Assembly: GCA_948470475.1 (NCBI GenBank)
Contig: OX419345.1
Coordinates: 10,734,501 to 10,798,500 of the forward strand
Direction of reading: 5' to 3'
Source: Galaxea fascicularis
Lineage: Eukaryota; Cnidaria; Anthozoa; Scleractinia; Euphylliidae
DNA length: 64,000 nucleotides
A model generated the notes under the pieces. It saw only the letters and a program-made list of their open reading frames with translations, did no database searches and was not told the origin of the DNA. The position numbers and the translations under genes were made by a program. Of this stretch, positions 12,501 through 21,500 are shown one piece after another (positions within the stretch are counted from its first letter, which is position 1; each line of letters starts with the position of its first letter).

Positions 12501-15500
12501 CATTGTTACCTTGACTAAAAATCTGGTCCAGAGCCCTCTCCACATCATAATTACATTGTATAACAGCTGACACAGCTGTCGGTTCATGCAAGTTCTCTCC
12601 CAAAATGGAGTGAAGCTGATCCAAACAAGAAGACAACTTGGCTGAAATTAAAGAACCCTCCAACAATCATGATGTGTCTAATCATGCTTATAACTGCATT
12701 TCTTATTCTCATTATAACACCTAAATATAGAAGCTTTTGAAAGAACTACGGAAAACGGTATATATACAGCTGTATTCCATGTTTACTTGGTTAAATTGAG
12801 TGATACTAGTAACTTCCTGAGTGATGTTTTCAGATTCTTCTTTACAACAATCTTGCATAGAAAAGACAACTGTCACCCTTGAAGCATTTCTCACATAATT
12901 ACAATGAAAAGATTAGGTCAAACATGTAACTAGCGGTTCATCCAGGCTGAGAACATCGCTTACACTGTACGAGTTCAAACATTTTTTTTTAATGAAAGGT
13001 CTTACATGTACGTGTATTTAAAACACTGAGTATAAGCTACACTTTTTTGCCCATAATTTTGACTCTAAATCAGGGGTGTGGCTTATCTACAGAACAACTT
13101 GGAACTTGGGCTTGCAGTTACCAAACATCCAATAAGAATGTTAACTGCAAATGGCTCAATCCAAGGCAAACTTTTCCATTTTGTTGACATACAAATTTAC
13201 ATGAGTAAGTGAAACAGTTTGATTTCGACTTCAATTTGAAGTTGTTTTTCAGGTAAAAAACAAGTTAACAATGTACCTTCAGTTTAAGATTATGGCTTCT
13301 TTGAGAAGAAAAATAAGGCATCTGTGATTTAATTTTGCTAATGTTATAATTCACTGGAAAGGAAACAACAACTGTATAGTAAAATTTACCTTTCATGTTT
13401 TCAAAATAAAGTTATTGTTTTTTCTGTCAAGGTGCCATACGACCTTCCTTGAATGTCCAAGTTTGGGATGCCATTGATCTATGGGTACTGCTTACACACA
13501 GGCTTCTACAGTACTTATTTCTTTTCTATTAAAACAATAACATAACTGTGGGGTTTTTCATTAACAGTTTCTGATATGTTAGCATACCTTCACTTATGGG
13601 ATCTAATTGAGGTCTCCTGTAGTCCTGGGAACTATTTAGAGGTTCATCCTCATCCTCCTCCTCTTCATCCTCTTCATCCACTCGGCCAAACCTGTCTGCA
13701 ATATATGCTGAGAGGTTTGGGTCCCGGCTATTGCTACGTCTGAACATAAACCGCTCAGCTAAAAAGAGACAATCATACAATAACAATAATAAAATTATTC
13801 TTAATTTAAGAATATATTCACTATTAAGATTCTAACAACTTTGAGTTTTTATTGATTCATTTTTATTTATTTGTAGCATTTAGGAAATACATCCAAGGAG
13901 GAACAACAAGAGGACACAAAGTCCACAAAGGTTGACCTCCAGTGGTCAGACCAGTCAGCACTAGAGGTGATCACAGCCGGGGTTTGTTACGTCCCTAGTG
14001 GTTCTTAAACATCCCACAGAACCAATAATTGTGAAGAGTTGTGAGACAGGACCTCCGGTTTATCATCGCTATCTGAGAAGACTAGGAAGTCTAACCATTT
14101 GCAGGAAGCACTTTCTCCTCAAGTATTTAAAGACCCTTAGTGTTGGTCCTGCCATTCTACCAACTGAGCCAAACGGTCCACGGTTAAATAGTTTCTTTAA
14201 TTCTTTAAACCCCAAGATGAAGATTAAAATTCTCATCTGTTGTCCCTACACATTTCCTATAGAAAGAGTGGAGAGAAGTTGTTAAAATATCAAGCAAAGT
14301 CGTTGTATGTGATCTTGTCCTTGTCCTCATGACCACTCTGATCTATAAGGTGTTGAAATACATGGAGAAATTTGATGTTGATAACTTTTAGGGTCTAAAG
14401 CCTTTTTCCATTTGCCCACCAAAGCTATGGAATCACCTGCCATTACATTTAAGGAACTGTGCCTCTTTTAATATTTTTAAAAGTAACTTGAAGGTGTTTT
14501 TACCCAAGTTCACGTTCTGCTTATGATGCGTTTTTAACTTACTTAGTAATAATTTTAATTGTTAATTTAATTATTACCTTAATTAAGGTTTGTAAAGCGC
14601 CTAAGAACATTTGGCATTATTTAAATTACATTTATTATTATTATCAAAGGCCTAAAAGATAAAGAAACCTAGCAACAGGCATTATAGTTAGAGCAAGACA
14701 AAAGAAGAAAAAAAAACAAGGAATCCCTATGCCCCCTGCTTATAAATGGTATCTTGGATAAGGTATGGAGGCCCTGAGAACATTGTATGTGGCTTCAATG
14801 GAGCTCTAAAAATCAGACCACAATAAAATCTGAGGAAGAGCCTAAGCTACATGTACACCAAGCTGATGTAATCATCTATAAAGTGAAGAACAATAATTAT
14901 CTATTCACTTGTGCTGGAAAAAGTAATGTTTAAGTCAGCTGAAGTTCACGTGTTCCTGGCCATAATAGTAACAACAACTCTGTATATCAGGAATAACACC
15001 TTCAGAGCTCCTCAAGAGGGACATTATCAGCTACCAAAATGGGTTTGTATTGAGTCATGACAGCCAACCCACTTAAATTTAATCATTTCAAAATTAAAGA
15101 CATTATGCAATGGTAGGGTCATTCTTAACAATAGATGCCATTATTATAATGTTAGGGTCCATTGTTTTCACCTCTGATCTACTGTTTTTTGCTACAGTCA
15201 AACTGAAGCTTCAGTGAGGTATGACACAACTCTAGTATAATGATGCATAATGTCATTTATAACACTTTGATGAAGGCAAGATGTGGTCAACGTACATCAA
15301 CACCATATAAGTTTTGCAAAGGTTAATAAAACATCTCAGGTTCATGGCCATGTTTTATGTTTACAACAAAAAATGGCCACTCTCATTGTGATTTCTGCAT
15401 GGAGGCTGGCTTATAGGTAGTAGACAAAGAGTCATTATTCAAAATACAGTTGGAACTGAAGAAAGGATAACTGGTGAATAAAATAATCACCAAAAACATC

Positions 15501-18500
15501 TTGAGATCTTTCTGAAGTCTTCTTGTGGTGAAAGTCAGAGTTGCAGGCAAATGTGTTGTTTACAGGTGTTTATATACATGTATGTTGCCGGCATAAAAAG
15601 AGAACCCCAAGACAACAAAAAATAATTATGGCTGGTTCCTTGAGAGTGGGGATCAAGGGAAGGAGATAGGCAACTTGAAAGCTCACTGGTGGCTAAACAG
15701 TCCAATGCATGAGGTGCAAATGCTTTGGCAATGCAGGCAGGTGAAGGTTTTAACTAGTGAGGTATATGCAGCCACCCTTTATTTACGTTGCCTGCATTTT
15801 TCCTGAACAGCATTGCTCTTTTCAGATTTGGACCTACAGCTTGGTTTCCTAATTACTCAGCATCATTCACCCCATGCAAAGGCTTCCTCCTACCACAATT
15901 CATGTGGAATACCAGCCACAGCAAGCTGAATCTTAAGCTGGTCCTTAAAGTGCCTATAACCCCAAAATATTTTTTTTCGCTAACATGCATCTTTGCACCT
16001 TTTCGAAACGGATTGCAGCACTTTTTGTCCTTTTTTCTCCAAATCTTGACTTTTATAGGCTTTGAAACAGAGCATCATTTGAGTCACAACTGAGTCAGAA
16101 GGGGAGTGGGTCTATTCCTGATTTGACGTCACAAACTGATTTGCATGCATGTTTACAAAGAGTTAATGCAATGCAAATCAGTTTGTGACGTCAAATCAGG
16201 AATAGACCCACTCCCCTTCTGACTCGGTCATGAATCAAATGATGCTCTGTTTCAAAGCCTATAAAAAGTCAAGATTCAGTGAAAAAAGGAAAACAATGCC
16301 ACAACTTGTTTCAAACAGGTGCAAAGACGCATTTTAGCGAAAAAAATATTTTGGGGTTATAGGCACTTTAACCCATTGACTACCAGCTGTTTTTACGTTT
16401 TCAGAGTGATTTTCCACCTATAAATGATCCATAGCATTTCGTGACTCTTTATTTGAAACTACCATGGAAAGTGGTGCTGTCCTAGGGCACTGGAGGCTCA
16501 AGGTTTCTGAAAACGTCATTATGACATAGCTATTTTTCATCCGTGGAGCTACAAGAATGGCCCAAGTTGGGTTTGCTTCCAATTTTTGCTAAGTTTATAG
16601 CCATTTTTCATCTGTAGTGGCTGCCTGATGAGCATCATTAAGCGTGACGGTAGCTAAGAGTCCACTTTCTCAAAGAACCAAGCAAGGTGATGTACTTTGT
16701 TGTCCAATTTGGCTTGGTACTTGACGAACTGGGAATTTGGCCGGTTGGACACTTAGTACCTTTGGGACTCGACAATTGATTAATTTCTCCACCTACTGCC
16801 ACATATTTGGGAATTTGTGAGCACTGAAGATCACCAAAAGCAAGAATTTTTGGCGGTAGGTCAGAGTGGCTGTAGACTTAGTTTATATGTGAAAAAATTG
16901 GGGGAAGGAACAGGCGCTGTCAAAAATTCTCGTTGTTTCCCAGCATGCAATGCGGTTGAGAAGTTGAAAATGGTGGGAAGGTCTGAATGCACTGGAACAA
17001 AAGGCTGTATCTACGCTCGGGAGAAGAATATGAACAAAACAAGTCATTTCTAAGCTAGAACAAGGACTGAATTTTGTTATAATCATTGAAGTTTGGTAAA
17101 AATCGCTACGTTTCTTGCATTTATTGGATATCCAAATTTATTTAAAGGACATTCCATTTCGTGCTGACAACTGACAATTAAGGCAATATTCGTGCAATTG
17201 AGAAAGCTGCAATGTTTTGAAGCGTGGGAGTCTAGTACGGCCAGTTTTGGCTGCCAGGGTAGTCAGTGGGTTAATGATGAGTCCTGTTTAAAACATCATG
17301 TCTAAAGGACAAGGTTTTCAATAATTATTAGCAAAGAGTGTTCTGGAGGGTTAGCAAGAAAACCATTTGATCCTTACCAGTTGTTGGTGAGACAGCCATG
17401 TCATAATCCTCAACTGAATGTCCGTACACATCATCAGACATGTCTGGAATGAGAAAGCCTAGTTTATGGACAGTATATCTTAATTTGTGCAAACTATTTT
17501 AAGCTTCTTGAAAGCCCATTTTGACAGTGATCTTAAGATCATGAGCATCTTAAAAAATACCATTCAAATATTAAGTGCAAGTGTAAATGTATATCCACCT
17601 GGATTTTTAAAAACCAGGTTGCAAAAATGCATACTGACCCTTGTTTATTGTAGTACTGAGGTGTGTCTCCCCCATCTACTTTTCTTTGCTTTTATTTTTA
17701 AGGGGTGGGGGGGGGGGGGGGATATTGCAATTAGCTTTTTAAGAGAAATGTAATGTTAAAAGTTACAATAAGCTATTTTTCCATCACATACACATACAAC
17801 GGGAGTTCATACATACAATGGGAACTGTTGTGTTATTTATTGGCGAGCGTAAAAGATCAAAACGACGCCATTCATTCAAGAACTCAAGTGCCTTTACTCA
17901 AAGTCACGTGACTCGGTACAAAGTACAAACTATAACGATTTCAACATCACAACATCTCCCCCTTAAAAACTACAGGGCATAGCCAAAACTACTAAACATG
18001 AAGGTAATAAAGTTTGATCTAACTTATAACATAAACTGTGTAAACTTAGAGATCGGACTGTTCAGTTCATGAATTTATCCCGCACAGTCACAAGTCCAAT
18101 CTTCTGGGAGCACTGACTACTCGCCCAGATCTAGTTGTGGTTGCACCAGCTGCACAGGCAGCTGCCGGAACATCCAACTTGATCGCCTCTGGAATTTGCT
18201 TGCTCGAATCAGGACTGCTAGGACCTTGCTTGCTCAAATCAGGACTGCTAGGGTACAGCGGAGTAAGGTCCTTCCGGTTCCGTCTGATAGTTCCTCTGGG
18301 GCTGCTAACAATGTATGAACGAGGTGTCTCTGCCTCTTGAGTCACAGTCGCTGGAACTTTCATGTCTCGAATCCAAACCTCGGTCCCCACAGGAATCTTC
18401 TTTTGATCTCTTGCACCATGATGAGAATCAAAGTAAGCCTTTTGCTCTTGCTTTCGAACTTCCTCTTTACCTCGGACTATAGACAAATCAGGCCAACCGG

Positions 18501-21500
18501 GTTTCAGCTCCACCGCAGCAAGTGGAACTCTGGATCGTATCTTTCGACCAAACAGAAGCTCAGCTGGACTGTAACCATTCTCTAATGGTGTTGAGCGATA
18601 GGCAAGCAACGCCTTAGCAGGATCATCCTCCTTCTTCAGGACATTCTTTGCGGTCTGCACCGCACGTTCAGCCATCCCATTTGATTGGGGGTACTTTGGA
18701 CTGCTTGTCACACTTGCAAATCCCCATTCCTTTGCAAATTTGATGAATTCAGCTGAACTATACTGAGGACCATTGTCAGATCTGACAGAGTCTGGAATTC
18801 CATGTCTCGCAAACATAGATTTCAGTGCCTGAATGACATCTTGCGAAGTCTGGGATGATGAAAGCAAGGCCACCTCAATGTATCGGCTGAAGTAATCCAC
18901 GACAAGCAAATAGGTGCGGCCCTTTAGCTGAAGCAAATCTGTTCCAATGATCTGCCATGGCCTGTTTGGAACCACTGAGGGAATAAGGGGTTCTGCACGG
19001 AAAGATCGGTGTTCTGCACATTTGCGGCATCCCTGAACCATATCCTCAATCTGCCTACTAAGGCCTGGCCACCACACAGACATCTTGGCACGGCTGCGAC
19101 ATTTTGTGATGCCCTGATGGCCTTCATGCAAGCGATCAAGAATCTCTATCCTCATGCAGGACGGTATGATGACTCTGGAAGCCTTCAGAAGTAATCCACG
19201 AACTAAGGTAATTTCTCCTCTCTCACTCCAGTACCCTTTTAGTGCCTCCGGAACTCTATCTTTTTCTGGCCAGCCAAGTTGGCAGTAGACTGTAAGTTGT
19301 CGGCACACTTCATCCTCCTCTTGGCGTTCCCTTATCTCTTCCAGATGTCTGTCGCTGGCCGGAATTTCACTCAAAACACTGTGCGCATACAGGGCTATTT
19401 CTTCTTCTTGTAAGCCTGACTGCTGCTCTTGGTTTATCGGAGCTCTTGAGAGGGCATCTGCTGTTGTCAAACTCTTGCCTGGAACGTGTGAGATGGAATA
19501 CTGGAATCTGAGCAGCCTCATTCGTAGACGCTGAATTCTTGGTGGCATCTCATTTAAGTTCTTTGACCCCAGGAGAGGAACTAATGGTTTGTGGTCAGTT
19601 TCAATATGAAATGGCTTACCGATGAGGTAGTCCGATAACCTTTCGCATGCCCATGTCACAGCTAGGGCTTCCTTCTCAACTTGGGCGTACCTCTGTTCTG
19701 TTGGCGTCAATGCCCTGGATATGAATGCAACGGGTTTCCAACCGCCATCCTCTTGGGCTTGGGTGAGAACCGCTCCAAGACCAAACAAGGAAGCATCCGA
19801 TGATACCCTTGTCTCTTTGGCTGGATCATAAAGGGCTAGTGTTGGCACAGAGACTAGGGCCTTCTTTACGGCATTGAATGCTTTCTGCTGAGCCTCAGTC
19901 CAGAGCCATGCATTGTTCTTACTTAGAAGGTCCCTCAGTGGCTTTGTCATGTCCGCCAGGTTAGGAATGTACTTCCCTACTTGATTGACCATGCCCAGGA
20001 ACCGCCTTAATTGTGCAATGTCAGTTGGTTCCCCCATCTGTGCGACAGCTTCCACCTTAGCGGGGTCGATTTGCACTCCATCTTTGCCGATCACATGCCC
20101 CAGAAATTCCACTTTATCTGTTGAGAACTTGCACTTCTCCAGGTTAAGGGTAACATTAGCATCTGCTAACCGCTCCAGTACTGCAATCAACCTCTTATCA
20201 TGCTGCTCTTGGGTCTCTCCAAATACTAAGATGTCATCAACTTGACACTCCACCCCATCGAAACCTTCTAGGATCCTCTGCATCGCTTTCTGGAAGTGCT
20301 CGGGTGCTGAAGAAATACCGAAGGGTAGTCTTGTGAAACAGTACCTTCCCCATGGTGTGATAAAAGTGGTAAACAGCTTTGAATTCTCACTTAACTTCCT
20401 CTGCCAAAATCCACTATTTGCATCCAGCTTAGACATAATCTTTGCACCAGACAGTTTGGCTAGAGTTTGTTCAGTTGTTGGCATTTGGTGGACCTCTCTC
20501 TGAACAGCCTTATTTAACTGGACAAAGTCACCACAAATTCTGACACTGCCATTCCTTTTGGGTACAACAACAATCGGAGAACACCACTGGGTAGGTTGAT
20601 CGACCTGTTCTATCACTCCCATTTGCTCCATTCGCTCGAGCTCCTCCTTCACTTGAGGTAGTAAAGGAATAGGAATACGCCTTGGGGTACACAGATTAAA
20701 TGGAGTGACTGATTCATCCAGCTTGATCTCGTAAACACCATCCATGCATCCTAACCCCCGAAACAAGCTGGGGAATCTCTTCTCATAGTTGCTGTCCTTT
20801 GAGTCAACACCAAAATTCTAGCAATTGTCCCGAGCCGGCTACACGCACTTCTTCCCAACAAGGACTGCTCAAGGCCAGGGACCACATAAATTTCGTCAGC
20901 ACAGCATTGCAGGTTATGCGTAAGGGATGCTGTAAATTTACCTTTGCAGAACAGTGGTACTTTGCATGGGCCATACAATTTCTTATCGGGTGGAAGGAGC
21001 TTTTCCTGAATTGACAAAAGACCAAAAGTCTTTTCTGATATGACAGAAACATCAGCCCCACTGTCAAGCTTGAAACTAACTGGGACACCATTTACCAGGA
21101 TTTCAGCTTTCCACGGATGTGCACGCATGCTGTCACCACTGATCTCTCCAAGAAACACACTGGTGTCTGGATCTTCAGAAAACTGATCCTCGGTTACAAC
21201 TTCTTCAACCTGTGGGGACATGCAAACTCAGGCATAATGACCTTTCTTGGAACATTTATGACAAACAGAATTAAGTGCAGGGCAATTTCCTCTGGAGTGA
21301 TTTGCAGATAATCCACATCGTAAACAGCTACTGGGGTTTGACTTATCTCTAGCACCAACGACACCTCCACTTTTCTTTGGTGGAAACTTCTGTAACTTTG
21401 CTCTGAATTTGGCTCCAATCTCATCGATTTCGGTGGATGTCGACCGCTGACCACTCCTAATGACTTCTTGTTGTTTCTTGACTGACTCGCTTTCCCTGGC

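Larger units (their letters stand above)
13759..17377 (-). other. HBS1L intron rich in mobile-element remnants
   Basis: A 3.6-kb intron holding a LINE 3' end (14398-14650) and two abutting TTAA-flanked MITEs (15949-16367 and 16372-17270), described separately. The rest (14650-15940) shows no exon and no repeat I can name. Confidence 0.7.
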
